Source: Sphingomonas beigongshangi
GTDB lineage: Bacteria; Pseudomonadota; Alphaproteobacteria; Sphingomonadales; Sphingomonadaceae
Direction of reading: 5' to 3'
Length of the DNA stretch: 64,000 nt
NCBI RefSeq assembly: GCF_016820445.1
Contig: NZ_JADHDT010000002.1
Location: forward strand, 186,001 to 250,000
The notes beneath the pieces are model-generated. The model did not search any database. It was not told the DNA's origin and saw nothing but the letters and a program-made list of their open reading frames with translations. The translations under genes and the position numbers were made by a program. Positions 38,108 through 47,013 of this stretch are shown here, one piece after another (within the stretch, counting starts at the first letter, position 1; every line of letters begins with the position of its first letter).

Positions 38108-38617
38108 ATGGGGGATAGCGTGCCGAAAGGTCGAAGGATGACGATGGTTTTGGCGATCCTGCTGGCATGCGCCGTCGTGACGATCGCATGCCTGCGCTGG
38201 CCACGGTCGTCGGAAAGGCGTTCGGCCAGCGTCGAGGTGGTCGACACCCCGCCCCCGTCGGACGCGCGCGGTGTACCGCCGGCCTCGCCGCCTCTCCCCG
38301 ACGGTGACCATCCCCTGCCCCTTCCCGGGCCTCGCCAGCTGGCGGACGCGACCACCAAGGCTTTTCCGATGCTGTACAACGGGCGGATCGTCTGCGGACC
38401 CGAGTGCACCTTTCAGGCGACCTTCGGCCCCGCCAATGTTTCCAGGACGTGGCAGGCGGCGGAAACGCCGTATCACGGCAACATGGAGCGGTTCCTGACC
38501 AGCCACGGCCTTAAACCGCTCGGCACGATGACGATCGATCAACCGCCCGACGGCGAGATGTCGCTCCGGGTGCCGATCGCCCCACCACCGGCGGCGGCAA
38601 GCCCGCAAGAGCGATGA
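38108..38617 (+). CDS. Hypothetical membrane-anchored protein
   Basis: Not recognised. The 169-codon frame has one hydrophobic segment (about 11-29, MTMVLAILLACAVVTIAC), a Pro/Ser-rich linker (about 45-75), and a small C-terminal part with two cysteines (RIVCGPECTF near residue 95) and GNMERFLTSHGLKPLGTMTI. A periplasmic or surface location is likely; the Cys at the end of the hydrophobic segment could be a lipidation site. Starts at 38108, 38138 and 38144 are all possible. It lies 57 bases after the phosphodiesterase gene on the same strand. Confidence 0.6.
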   Translation: MGDSVPKGRRMTMVLAILLACAVVTIACLRWPRSSERRSASVEVVDTPPPSDARGVPPASPPLPDGDHPLPLPGPRQLADATTKAFPMLYNGRIVCGPECTFQATFGPANVSRTWQAAETPYHGNMERFLTSHGLKPLGTMTIDQPPDGEMSLRVPIAPPPAAASPQER

Positions 38618-38633
38618 CGACGATCGACCGCGT

Positions 38634-39875
38634 CTAGATCATCAGGCCTTGCAGCAGCTTCGGCAAGTCGCCCGATTCGCCCCGAGCTTCCGCCATGAAA
38701 CGGTCCTTGAGCGGCGGCAGCCGGTCGACGGCGCTGATGCCGAAGCGACGGACCGCACTCGCGGCCCTGCCCGGGATACCGAACAGGCGGGTAAGACCAT
38801 CCGTCGCGGCGGCGACCATGAACGTGTCGAGCCCGCGCCACCGCTGGTAGCGGTCGAGGAGCGCCGCATCGCCCAGGTCGAGGCCGAGCCGCTTCCCCTC
38901 GACGAGCACCTCCGCCAGCGTGGCGACATCGCGGAACCCGAGGTTGAGCCCCTGCCCCGCGATCGGGTGGATGCCATGCCCGGCGTCGCCAACCAATACG
39001 AGCCGCTCCGCCGTGATCCGGGCCGCATGGTGGAAGCCAAGCGGATAGCTTGCGCGCGGGCTGGCATCCGACAACGCGCCGAGAAAGCCGCCCATGGCCT
39101 TTTCCGCCTCGGCCAGGAAAGCGCGGTCGGAGAGTTTGACCAGTCCCGCGCCGTCCTTCGCCGTCACCGACCAGACGATCGCGGAGCGGTGTCCGATCGC
39201 GTCGTCGGGCAGCGGCAGGAGCGCGAAGGGCCCGGCGGGATAGAATATCTCATAGGCGATATTTTCGTGATCGTGCTCGTGATGGAACGCACCCACGATC
39301 GCGGCATGATCGTACTGCCAGCGTGCGACCGCAATCCCCGCCGCCTGCCGCGTCGGCGACTGTCGCCCTTCCGCCGCGACGAGCAGGGGTGCGGTGACCA
39401 CGCTGTCGTCGGACAGGACCGCGGTGACGCCCGCCGCCTCGCGCCGCACCTCCGTCGCGCGTGTCTTCATGCGCAGGCTTACCCCCGCTGCCGCGCTCGC
39501 CGCCTCGAACAGCGTACGGCGCAGCAGCTTGTTCTCGTACATCGTGCCGAGCGCATCGTCAGTCGCGTCCGGAATGAAGTCGAGCTTGCCCGGCTTGAGA
39601 CCGTCGCTGACGCGGATCTGGCGAATGGCGCAGCCCTGCCCTGCCAGTGCCGCGCCGACACCGATCGCATCGAGCATTCGCCCGCTCGCGCTCGCGATCG
39701 CGGACGCGCGGCCGTCGAAGCCGGGCGCCAGCGTCACCGCGGGATCGGCGGGATCGACGACGATGCTGGTGAGGCCATGCGCGTCGAGCGCCAGCGCGAG
39801 CGTCGCACCGACGAGGCCGCCGCCGAGAATGATGACGTCCGCCTTCGCTGCGGATGGCTGTGTGGGCGTGTCCAT
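38634..39875 (-). CDS. UbiH/UbiF/COQ6 family FAD-dependent hydroxylase
   Basis: A 413-residue flavoprotein monooxygenase. The ADP-binding motif VIILGGGLVGATLALAL is at 14-30, the DG-type motif near LLVAAEGRQSPTR, and the FAD ribityl motif LVLVGDAGHGIHPIAGQGLN near residue 290. This matches ubiquinone-ring hydroxylases; which carbon is hydroxylated cannot be told. ATG 39875 is preceded by GGAG. Divergent from ftsK with 128 bases between. Confidence 0.9.
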   Translation of the reverse strand: MDTPTQPSAAKADVIILGGGLVGATLALALDAHGLTSIVVDPADPAVTLAPGFDGRASAIASASGRMLDAIGVGAALAGQGCAIRQIRVSDGLKPGKLDFIPDATDDALGTMYENKLLRRTLFEAASAAAGVSLRMKTRATEVRREAAGVTAVLSDDSVVTAPLLVAAEGRQSPTRQAAGIAVARWQYDHAAIVGAFHHEHDHENIAYEIFYPAGPFALLPLPDDAIGHRSAIVWSVTAKDGAGLVKLSDRAFLAEAEKAMGGFLGALSDASPRASYPLGFHHAARITAERLVLVGDAGHGIHPIAGQGLNLGFRDVATLAEVLVEGKRLGLDLGDAALLDRYQRWRGLDTFMVAAATDGLTRLFGIPGRAASAVRRFGISAVDRLPPLKDRFMAEARGESGDLPKLLQGLMI

Positions 39876-40003
39876 GGCGCTTCTCCTACGCGTCCAAACG
39901 ACGGGTGCCAACGGCCAGGTCCACCGTCGCCTGCTTGACGTCGCCCCTGCTTGGGCCGATGAATCCAGGGGGCATTCCGGCATAGTGATAAGGATTTGAG
40001 GCA

Positions 40004-42334
40004 ATGGCGAGCCGTGCGCAGCCAGGCTTGTTGCGTGAGACCGTGAAGGCGGGCGCGGTGCGCGGCGGCGCGCTGGTGTCGGCGCTGGCGCTGTTCCTGG
40101 CCACCGCGCTGACGGTGCTGGCGCTGGCGAGCTATCGGGCGAGCGACGCCGCGCTCAATACCGCATCGGGCAGCCCCGTCGCCAATCTGGCGGGTCCGCC
40201 CGGCGCCTGGTTCGCCGATCTGGTGCTGACCTTGTTCGGCCCGGCAGTCGCGCTGTTGCTGCCCGTACTGCCGATGATGGCGATGCGGCTGTGGCGAGAC
40301 CAGCCCGTCGGTCGCTGGGTGCGGATGCTCCGCGGGGCGACGATCGGCGTCGCGCTGATGGCGAGCGCCCTCGCCTTCGTGTCCGACAGCGCGGTGCTGG
40401 CGCTACCGGCCGGCTGGGGCGGGGTGATCGGCCTGTCGGTGTCGCGCCTCGTCGAATGGGCGCTGTCGTTCATCAACCATCCCGCCGCCGAGCGTTGGGC
40501 TGCGCGCGGTATCGGCCTGGCGTTCGGGGTTGCCGGTGTCGTCATCTGGGCGAAGAGCCTGGAGATCGAGCTGGGCGATCGCCGCTTCCGCCTGCGCCGA
40601 CGCCGGGCGAGCGTCGATGCGGAGGGCGCGGACCTGCCGTTCGATGCCTATGACGATGCAGACGAAGACGAGGAGGAGGAACCGCTCGACCTCAAGCGCA
40701 AGGCTATCGAGCCCCGTGCGGTCGCCACGCCCGACCCTCGTCCCGCGCCGGTGATCGCCGACCGAAACCTGGCGCCCTCCGCGGCGACGGCAAAACCCAA
40801 GCAGGCGCAGCTCGCGCTCGACCACAGCTACGCCCTGCCCGAGATCGATCTGCTCACCCCCGCCCCGCCGGCGCCCAAGGCGGCCATCGACAAGGCGTCG
40901 CTGGAGCGCAATGCGCGGCTGCTCGAGAACGTGCTGGACGATTTCAAGGTGCAGGGCGCGATCACCGAGGTGCGGCCCGGGCCCGTCGTCACGATGTACG
41001 AGCTGGAGCCCGCGCCGGGTATCAAGGCCAGTCGCGTCATCGCGCTCGCCGACGATATCGCGCGCAACATGTCCGCCGTCTCGGCGCGCGTCGCGGTGAT
41101 ACCGGGTCGCAATGTGATCGGCATCGAGCTGCCCAACGCAAAGCGCGAGATGGTCAGCCTGCACGAATTGGTCGGCAGCCAGACGTTCGAGGATCAGGCC
41201 GCGCAGCTGCCGATCATCCTGGGCAAGAACATCGCCGGTGATCCGGTGATCGCCGATCTCGCGCCGATGCCGCACCTGCTCGTCGCCGGTACCACCGGCT
41301 CGGGCAAGTCGGTCGGCCTCAACTGCATGATCATGTCGTTGCTCTATCGGCTCACCCCCGAACAGTGCCGCATGATCATGATCGATCCGAAGATGCTGGA
41401 ACTGAGCGTCTACGACGACATCCCGCACCTGCTCTCCCCCGTCGTGACCGATCCCGCCAAGGCGGTGCGCGCCCTCAAATGGGCGGTGGAGACGATGGAG
41501 GACCGGTATCGCCAGATGTCGTCCGTCGGCGTGCGCAGCCTCGCCGGCTTCAACGACAAGGTCCGCGCCGCCAAGGCCAAGGGCCAGCGGCTCGGCCGCC
41601 GCGTCCAGACCGGCTATCACCCCGATACGGGCCAGCCGGTCTATGAGGAGGAGCAACTCGACTACGAACCCCTGCCCCAGATCGTCGTCATCGTCGACGA
41701 GCTCGCCGACCTGATGATGACCGCCGGCAAGGAGGTGGAGTTCTTGATCCAGCGCCTGGCGCAGAAGGCACGCGCGGCGGGCATCCATCTGATCATGGCG
41801 ACGCAGCGCCCCTCCGTCGACGTCATCACCGGCGTCATCAAGGCAAATCTGCCGACGCGGATCAGCTTCCACGTCACCAGCAAGATCGATTCGCGCACCA
41901 TTCTGGGCGAACAGGGCGCGGAGCAGCTGCTCGGGCGCGGCGACATGCTGTACATGCCGGGCGGCAAGGGCATCGTGCGCGTTCACGGCCCATTCGTCAG
42001 CGACGACGAGGTTCGCGCGGTCGCGGATCACTGGCGCGGCCAGGGTCAGCCCGACTATATCAGCTCCGTCACCGAGGAGCCCGAGGAGAGCTACACGCTC
42101 GAAGGTGCGCCGATCGGCGAGGATTCGGCCGAGGATCAGCAATATCGCCAGGCGATCCAGCTCGTCTGCGAATCGCAGAAGGCATCGACCAGCTGGCTGC
42201 AGCGGCAGCTGCGCATCGGCTACAATTCCGCCGCCCGCCTGATCGAGCGGATGGAGAAGGACGGTATCGTCGGCCGTCCCGACCACGTCGGCCGACGCGA
42301 GGTGCTGCGCGATGCGGAGGGGCATGCGATCTGA
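40004..42334 (+). CDS. ftsK: DNA translocase FtsK
   Basis: A 776-residue septal DNA pump. The N-terminal part (about 20-180) has several membrane helices, followed by an acidic and Pro-rich linker (about 205-285) that is short compared with E. coli. The motor has Walker A GTTGSGKSV near residue 431, Walker B VIVDELADLMM near 567, and the C-terminal gamma winged helix SWLQRQLRIGYNSAARLIERM. It coordinates division with segregation of the terminus and activates XerCD. No GTTC-N7-GTTC box is seen upstream, unlike the SOS-linked ftsK promoter of E. coli. Confidence 0.97.
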   Translation: MASRAQPGLLRETVKAGAVRGGALVSALALFLATALTVLALASYRASDAALNTASGSPVANLAGPPGAWFADLVLTLFGPAVALLLPVLPMMAMRLWRDQPVGRWVRMLRGATIGVALMASALAFVSDSAVLALPAGWGGVIGLSVSRLVEWALSFINHPAAERWAARGIGLAFGVAGVVIWAKSLEIELGDRRFRLRRRRASVDAEGADLPFDAYDDADEDEEEEPLDLKRKAIEPRAVATPDPRPAPVIADRNLAPSAATAKPKQAQLALDHSYALPEIDLLTPAPPAPKAAIDKASLERNARLLENVLDDFKVQGAITEVRPGPVVTMYELEPAPGIKASRVIALADDIARNMSAVSARVAVIPGRNVIGIELPNAKREMVSLHELVGSQTFEDQAAQLPIILGKNIAGDPVIADLAPMPHLLVAGTTGSGKSVGLNCMIMSLLYRLTPEQCRMIMIDPKMLELSVYDDIPHLLSPVVTDPAKAVRALKWAVETMEDRYRQMSSVGVRSLAGFNDKVRAAKAKGQRLGRRVQTGYHPDTGQPVYEEEQLDYEPLPQIVVIVDELADLMMTAGKEVEFLIQRLAQKARAAGIHLIMATQRPSVDVITGVIKANLPTRISFHVTSKIDSRTILGEQGAEQLLGRGDMLYMPGGKGIVRVHGPFVSDDEVRAVADHWRGQGQPDYISSVTEEPEESYTLEGAPIGEDSAEDQQYRQAIQLVCESQKASTSWLQRQLRIGYNSAARLIERMEKDGIVGRPDHVGRREVLRDAEGHAI

Positions 42335-42506
42335 TCGGCCACGTTCCGGTACGCGCGGAACCGCAGGACCGGCAATCGGCCGCGCGTGCGACCCTGCGCT
42401 GGCGCGTCGACAGGAGCACCGCGGCGCCGGACACGCGCAGCACGGACCCACAGCGCTCGTTACCGGTTAAGCGGCTATTCAACGCCTCTCTGCCAACAGG
42501 ACCCGC

Positions 42507-43118
42507 ATGATCCGCCACGCCTTCGCCGTTGCCGCCGCGCTCACCACGCCAGTCGCCCTCGCCGCCCAGTCGACCGGCGACCTCGCCATGGTGCAGCGCC
42601 ACTTGCAGGCGCTGACGACGATGACCGCGGACTTCACGCAGACCGACCGCAACGGCAAGGTGCTGACCGGCACCTTCACGCTGAAGCGGCCGGGCAAGCT
42701 GCGCTTCCAATATGAGAAAGGCGTGCCGATCCTCATCGTCGCGGAGGGCGGGGCACTGACCTTCATCGATTATTCGGTGCGACAGGTGCAGCGCTGGCCG
42801 ATCAAGAATTCACCGCTGGGCGTGCTGCTCGACCCCAGCCGCGACATATCCCGCTATGCGAAAGTGGTGCCGACCGGCAATCCGCAGGTCGTGTCGATCG
42901 AGGCGAACGATCCCAACCACCCCGAATATGGCAGGATCACGCTGATCTTCCAACGCGACGGTGCCGCCCCCGCAGGACTGATGCTGCAGGGCTGGGTCGC
43001 GCTGGACAGCCAGAACAACCGGACGACGATCCGCCTGTCGAACCAGAAGTTCGGCGTGCCGGTGAGCGACGGGACGTTCCGCTGGAACGATCCGCGGCGC
43101 AGCTCGACGCGAAACTGA
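42507..43118 (+). CDS. lolA: Outer-membrane lipoprotein carrier protein LolA
   Basis: A 203-residue periplasmic chaperone with a signal peptide (about 1-20, cleaved after ALAA). LTTMTADFTQTDRNGKVLTG and FTLKRPGKLRFQYEKGVPIL are the canonical LolA strands, and NNRTTIRLSNQKFGVPV is near the end. It ferries lipoproteins from LolCDE to the outer membrane. The 172 bases after ftsK probably hold its promoter. Confidence 0.95.
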   Translation: MIRHAFAVAAALTTPVALAAQSTGDLAMVQRHLQALTTMTADFTQTDRNGKVLTGTFTLKRPGKLRFQYEKGVPILIVAEGGALTFIDYSVRQVQRWPIKNSPLGVLLDPSRDISRYAKVVPTGNPQVVSIEANDPNHPEYGRITLIFQRDGAAPAGLMLQGWVALDSQNNRTTIRLSNQKFGVPVSDGTFRWNDPRRSSTRN

Positions 43119-43376
43119 ACGAATTTATCGGACCCATTCATGCAAGCGACAGGTTTGCGGTCCTAAACAGGGGTCGCGGATGTGGGGTGTCCGGGATTTT
43201 TCCCCCTGTTGCCCGGACCGAACGACCACTTCCCGCCTGCGTGACCAACACCAGGTCGGCCCTCGCTCCATGCCCCCGGAGCGGGGGCCTTTGCTTTTGG
43301 CGACGCTGCGACAGCGTGGATCGGCGGATATGCCCGCACCTTGCCGCCCTCTTCCGCGCGGCCTAGATGCGTGGCC
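43119..43376 (+). other. Structured intergenic region, possible small RNA
   Basis: The 258 bases between lolA and xth contain a perfect stem GTCCGGG/CCCGGAC (43188-43194 and 43211-43217), a shorter CGACC/GGTCG stem around 43223-43258, and a terminator-like hairpin at 43272-43288. Such an ordered set without an open frame suggests a non-coding RNA of roughly 130 bases on the plus strand, or an attenuator for xth. I do not recognise a known RNA family. Confidence 0.35.
43272..43298 (+). terminator. Intrinsic terminator-like hairpin upstream of xth
   Basis: GCCCCCG, loop GAG, CGGGGGC, followed by CTTTGCTTTT. This is the clearest stem plus T-rich tail in the window and lies well inside the intergenic space, 154 bases after lolA. 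Confidence 0.6.
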
Positions 43377-44159
43377 GTGAAAATCGCCTCCTGGAACATC
43401 AATTCGGTCCGATTCCGTTCGGCCATCGTCGCACAATTTCTGACCGAGGCGGCGCCGGACATCCTGTGCCTGCAGGAAACCAAGGTCGTCGACGAAGACT
43501 TCCCGCACGATCTGTTCGAAAGCCACGGCTACGTCCATCGCGTCGTCCACGGGCAGCGGATGCACCATGGCGTCGCGATCGTCAGCCGCGTGCCGATCGC
43601 GGAGGACGACCGGCTTGACTGGCAGGCGAACCGCGAGGCGCGCCACGTCGGCGTCCGCCTGTCGAACGGTGTGCGGCTGGAGAACGTCTACGTGCCCGCC
43701 GGCGGCGACGAACCGGATCGGGAGGTCAATCCGAAATTCGGCCAGAAGCTCGATTTCGTGGCGCGCATGACCGAATGGTCGCGCAGCCTCGCCTGTCCGA
43801 CGATCCTGACGGGCGACTTCAACATCGCCCCGCTGCCCAGCGACGTGTGGAGCCACAAGGCCTTGCTCAAGGTGGTCAGCCACACGCCGATCGAAGTCCA
43901 GGCGCTGGATGGCCTCATGACGTCGAACGACTGGGTCGACCTCGGTCGCCATTTCCATCCGGCGCCGGCACGGCTCCACACCTGGTGGAGCTACCGCTCG
44001 CCCGACTGGACGAAGAACGATCGCGGCCGGCGGCTGGACCATATGTGGGCGACCGGCGACGTCGCGCGCCAGGCCGTCGCGCACACGGTGTTCGAGTCCT
44101 GCCGCAGTTGGGAAAAGCCGTCGGATCACGTGCCGATCATGACCGAGTTCGCCTTTTGA
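43377..44159 (+). CDS. xth: Exodeoxyribonuclease III (AP endonuclease)
   Basis: A 260-residue member of the Xth/APE1 family for base excision repair. It begins KIASWNINSVRFR and has CLQETKV with the metal-binding Glu, TGDFNIAPLPSDVW with catalytic Asp and Asn, RLDHMWATGDV and the terminal catalytic SDHVPIM. Start GTG 43377; a second GTG two codons earlier is in frame. Its stop overlaps the TTG start of ribA. Confidence 0.95.
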   Translation: MKIASWNINSVRFRSAIVAQFLTEAAPDILCLQETKVVDEDFPHDLFESHGYVHRVVHGQRMHHGVAIVSRVPIAEDDRLDWQANREARHVGVRLSNGVRLENVYVPAGGDEPDREVNPKFGQKLDFVARMTEWSRSLACPTILTGDFNIAPLPSDVWSHKALLKVVSHTPIEVQALDGLMTSNDWVDLGRHFHPAPARLHTWWSYRSPDWTKNDRGRRLDHMWATGDVARQAVAHTVFESCRSWEKPSDHVPIMTEFAF

Positions 44160-45217
44160 CGCCTCCGCCCGCGCCACGTCCCCGCGCCGCCGCGCGGGCT
44201 GTCGACGCGCTGCGCCGGGGATGGCCGATCGCGATCGACGGGCTGACGCTGCTGGCGATCGAGACGAGTGACGCGGGGCGCCTCGCCGACTTCGATCCGG
44301 ACGGACGATCGGCGGTCCTTATCTCGTCCGGACGGGCGGTGACGCTGAAGCTCGCCAACCAGCGCGATGCGGCCGATCCCGACCTGCCGGTCCTGATCGA
44401 GCGCGCACCCTGGCTCGACTTTGCGGGCGCCACCGCCCTCGCGGATCCCAGCCTTGATCTCGCCACGCCGCTGAAAGGGCCATGGCGCAGCCTTCCGGTT
44501 GCCCATCCGCAAGCGGCTGCGGCGGCGCTTCGCCTGGCGCGGATCGCGGGCCTGCTGCCCGCCTTCTTCGTCGACGGGCGTGATCCGGAAATCACGATCA
44601 CCCCGGCCGATATCGATGCGCACGAGGATTCCCGGCGGCTGACGCTGGCAACGCGCGCGCGCCTGCCGGTCGACGGGGCGGAAGATGCGGAGATCGTCGC
44701 CTTCCGCTCGCCCGAGAGCGCGGACGATCACGTCGCGCTGCTGATCGGGCAACCGGACGGCAGGCCGCCCCTGGTGCGCCTGCACAGCGAATGCCTCACC
44801 GGTGATGCGCTGGGCAGTCTGAAGTGCGATTGCGGGCCGCAGCTGCAGGCCGCGATCCGCGCGATCAAGGCGAGCGGCTGGGGCATCCTGTTGTATCTGC
44901 GGCAGGAAGGGCGAGGCATCGGGCTGGTCAACAAGCTGCGCGCCTATGCCTTGCAGGACCAGGGGTTCGACACGGTCGATGCGAACACGCGCCTCGGCTT
45001 CGCCATCGACGCGCGCGACTTCGGCGTGGCGGCGCAGATGCTCGTGCTGCTCGGCCAGGACCGCGTGCGGTTGCTGACCAACAACCCTTCGAAGGTCACG
45101 GGCCTGGAAGCTGCAGGCGTGGCGGTGACGGAACGCGTACCCCACGCCCTGCCCGCCAATCCGCACAACGCCCGGTATCTCGCCACAAAGCGCGATCGCA
45201 CCGGGCACCAGCTCTAA
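44156..45217 (+). CDS. ribA: GTP cyclohydrolase II with N-terminal extension
   Basis: A 353-residue enzyme for the first step of riboflavin synthesis. The C-terminal catalytic domain (about 155-353) has the zinc ligands Cys213, Cys224 and Cys226 (HSECLTGDALGSLKCDCG), RQEGRGIGLVNK, and LLTNNPSKV. The first 150 residues (ARAVDALRRGWPIAIDG) align in style with RibB (DHBP synthase) but lack the acidic DxxREnE active site, so this looks like a degenerate second domain. The start TTG 44156 overlaps the xth stop, consistent with coupling. Confidence 0.92.
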   Translation: MTPPPAPRPRAAARAVDALRRGWPIAIDGLTLLAIETSDAGRLADFDPDGRSAVLISSGRAVTLKLANQRDAADPDLPVLIERAPWLDFAGATALADPSLDLATPLKGPWRSLPVAHPQAAAAALRLARIAGLLPAFFVDGRDPEITITPADIDAHEDSRRLTLATRARLPVDGAEDAEIVAFRSPESADDHVALLIGQPDGRPPLVRLHSECLTGDALGSLKCDCGPQLQAAIRAIKASGWGILLYLRQEGRGIGLVNKLRAYALQDQGFDTVDANTRLGFAIDARDFGVAAQMLVLLGQDRVRLLTNNPSKVTGLEAAGVAVTERVPHALPANPHNARYLATKRDRTGHQL

Positions 45218-45290
45218 TTTGCGATTCAGCGGGCGGCGGCGGTAGCTGATCCACGATGTCGATCAGATGCCCGACACCGGCTTGCGACGT

Positions 45291-45782
45291 CTATCCCGTG
45301 ATGGCATCGGGATCGATCAGTCCCGTCAGTCGCCGTGCGGCGCGACGGGCAAAGGCTAAGGTGCACCGCTTGCGCGCATGCGCGGGAAGCGGCGTCGTGT
45401 GCGCCTCGCGGACGATCGCCGCATCGTAGCGGTCCGCCACGATCACGCCCGTCCGTTCCGGCAGGAAAGCGGGGCCGTTCAGCGGCGACAAATCGAAACC
45501 GGCCGGCACCGCCCAGTAATAACGGTCGCAATGCGCAAGATAATCGGGCCACTTGCCGTCGCCGAGCAGATCCGCACGCGACACCTTGATCTCGACGATC
45601 ACGAGTTGCCCGCGGGCGTCGATCGCCATCAGGTCGGCGCGCCGTCCGCCGTCGAGCGGGACCTCGCCCATCGTGGTGAGATCGTGGCGCAGCAGCATGC
45701 GCGTGACGCCACGCGCCACGTCGGCGGCACAGATCGCAGGATCGCCGCCGTCCAAACACGAAGCCGGAGCCATGTCGAGCAT
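45291..45782 (-). CDS. mmcB: MmcB family DNA repair protein
   Basis: A 163-residue protein with a nuclease-like core: RADLMAIDARGQLVIVEIKVSRADLLGDGKW contains the D...E-x-K pattern of PD-(D/E)XK enzymes (about residues 48-75), then DYLAHCDRYYWAVP. This is the MmcB family of alphaproteobacteria, LexA-regulated and linked to mitomycin resistance in Caulobacter. A perfect LexA box lies 13-27 bases upstream of ATG 45782. ATG 45773 is an alternative start. Transcribed from its own promoter, converging on ribA. Confidence 0.9.
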   Translation of the reverse strand: MLDMAPASCLDGGDPAICAADVARGVTRMLLRHDLTTMGEVPLDGGRRADLMAIDARGQLVIVEIKVSRADLLGDGKWPDYLAHCDRYYWAVPAGFDLSPLNGPAFLPERTGVIVADRYDAAIVREAHTTPLPAHARKRCTLAFARRAARRLTGLIDPDAITG

Positions 45783-45794
45783 GACCCCGGCTTA

Positions 45795-45809
45795 GAACAT
45801 TTGACGAAC
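45795..45809 (-). promoter_or_regulatory. LexA box (GTTC-N7-GTTC) of mmcB
   Basis: On the minus strand the sequence is GTTCGTCAAATGTTC, a perfect GTTC-N7-GTTC operator in the same sense as mmcB and 12 bases before its start codon. Confidence 0.88.
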
Positions 45810-45834
45810 GGGGCAAGCCCCGCCAGCGTACCGA

Positions 45835-46530
45835 TCAGCGATAGAAGACGTGGTTGCCGATCATAGCGATCTTGGTGAGGTTGCCGCCCGGGCGACGGTT
45901 CGGCGTGTTGAAGTACAGCGCCTGCGGGGCGGGGCTGTCCCAGGCCGCGTCCATGGCGACCTTGGCGACCGCGATCGCCGTGCGATAGGCCGCGCGGGCC
46001 TGGTCGATCGTGGGGATCTGGCCTCCGCGCACGAAGGCGAATTGGCCGCGCTGCTTCACGACGGCGCAGACGTCCGACGGGAAACGTCCCGACTTGGTGC
46101 GGTTGATGATCACGTTGGCGACGGCGAGCTGACCGGCAAGCGGTTCGCCCTTGGCCTCGAAATAGATCGCGCCGGCCAGGCAACGCTCGGCGTCGGTGAC
46201 GTCTGCGCCGTCCTGCGCGGCGACCGCATCGGCCAGCGTGTCAAACTCGTCGTCAGCCCCATCATCCGCGACGGTCTGGGTGGGGAGCTGCTGGACGAAG
46301 TAGGTGGCGGGCTTTGCCTGATTCACCGGAGCCTGCGGCGCGACGGCAGCGGCATCGACGGGAACAACGGCGGGGAGGAGGGGGTTGGCAGCAGACGGAG
46401 CGGCCGTCTGAAGCGCCGAGAGGACCTTGCGATCGAGGTCCGTGGCGCGGCCGGGCGAGCTGTTGCCAAGCAACCCGACCAGGGAGAAAGTCATCGCCGC
46501 GAAGGTGGCGGCGCGCTGGAGAACGGTCAT
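45835..46530 (-). CDS. SleB-like cell wall hydrolase
   Basis: A 231-residue exported protein with a signal peptide (about 1-25, ATFAAMTFSLVGLLGNSSPG), an Ala/Pro/Asp-rich linker (to about 115), and a Hydrolase_2 domain: RCLAGAIYFEAKGEPLAGQLAVA with catalytic Glu, VINRTKSGRFPSDVCAVV and ALYFNTPNRRPGGN. Family members are lytic transglycosylase-like peptidoglycan hydrolases; in non-sporing bacteria they act in wall remodelling. ATG 46542 is an alternative start 4 codons upstream. Confidence 0.88.
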   Translation of the reverse strand: MTVLQRAATFAAMTFSLVGLLGNSSPGRATDLDRKVLSALQTAAPSAANPLLPAVVPVDAAAVAPQAPVNQAKPATYFVQQLPTQTVADDGADDEFDTLADAVAAQDGADVTDAERCLAGAIYFEAKGEPLAGQLAVANVIINRTKSGRFPSDVCAVVKQRGQFAFVRGGQIPTIDQARAAYRTAIAVAKVAMDAAWDSPAPQALYFNTPNRRPGGNLTKIAMIGNHVFYR

Positions 46531-46686
46531 CAACACTATCAATGTGCGGTTGGATCACGGACCCGATGCCCCCGAAGGGCATCGTCCGGGCTTCCCCCCG
46601 ACTGCGTAACCGACCCGGATCGCACCCGGGCACAGCACAACGCGCTTAAAACGTGCGCGTCGCGTGCGTCACAGGGCTGTCATTCG

Positions 46687-47013
46687 TCAATCGTTCAGGA
46701 TCGTTTCAGCGGCGAACCGTTCAGCGTCCGCGATATCCAGTTCGATCACCCACAGGTCGGGGTCCCGCTCGCGCCGCCGGCGCCAATAGTCCTCGATAGG
46801 TCCGGATGGAGTCGAATCACGCAGTATCGCTGACCCATCCAGGTCGAATCCATGCTCGATCGCCCGTTCGGACCCGTCACGGCCGGCGATGAGGATCAGC
46901 ACGCCCCCAGCCTGCGCATCCCCCCTAGCGCGCACGACCGCCAATCCGCCGGCATCGTTGACCCGGCGTAGCAAGGCACCGACCGCGAGGTGCGCCGGAA
47001 GCCGGCCGCTCAT
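46687..47013 (-). CDS. DUF1491 family protein
   Basis: A 108-residue protein recognised as DUF1491: RLPAHLAVGALLRRVNDAGG at the start, GVLILIAGRDG in the middle and EDYWRRRRERDPDLWVIELD near the end. Found almost only in alphaproteobacteria; function unknown. Its ATG overlaps the stop of the thioesterase gene (ATGA), so it is the last gene of the hpf-ptsN-thioesterase chain. Confidence 0.85.
   Translation of the reverse strand: MSGRLPAHLAVGALLRRVNDAGGLAVVRARGDAQAGGVLILIAGRDGSERAIEHGFDLDGSAILRDSTPSGPIEDYWRRRRERDPDLWVIELDIADAERFAAETILND

Noticed and set aside
43140..43300. 6S RNA or SRP RNA in the lolA-xth gap
   Set aside because: Neither the conserved 6S central-bubble sequences nor the SRP GGAA-loop region is present; kept only as an unclassified structured region.
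43180..43380. Short plus-strand frame of 66 codons before xth
   Set aside because: No ribosome-binding site, no family resemblance, and it overlaps the hairpins of the structured region.
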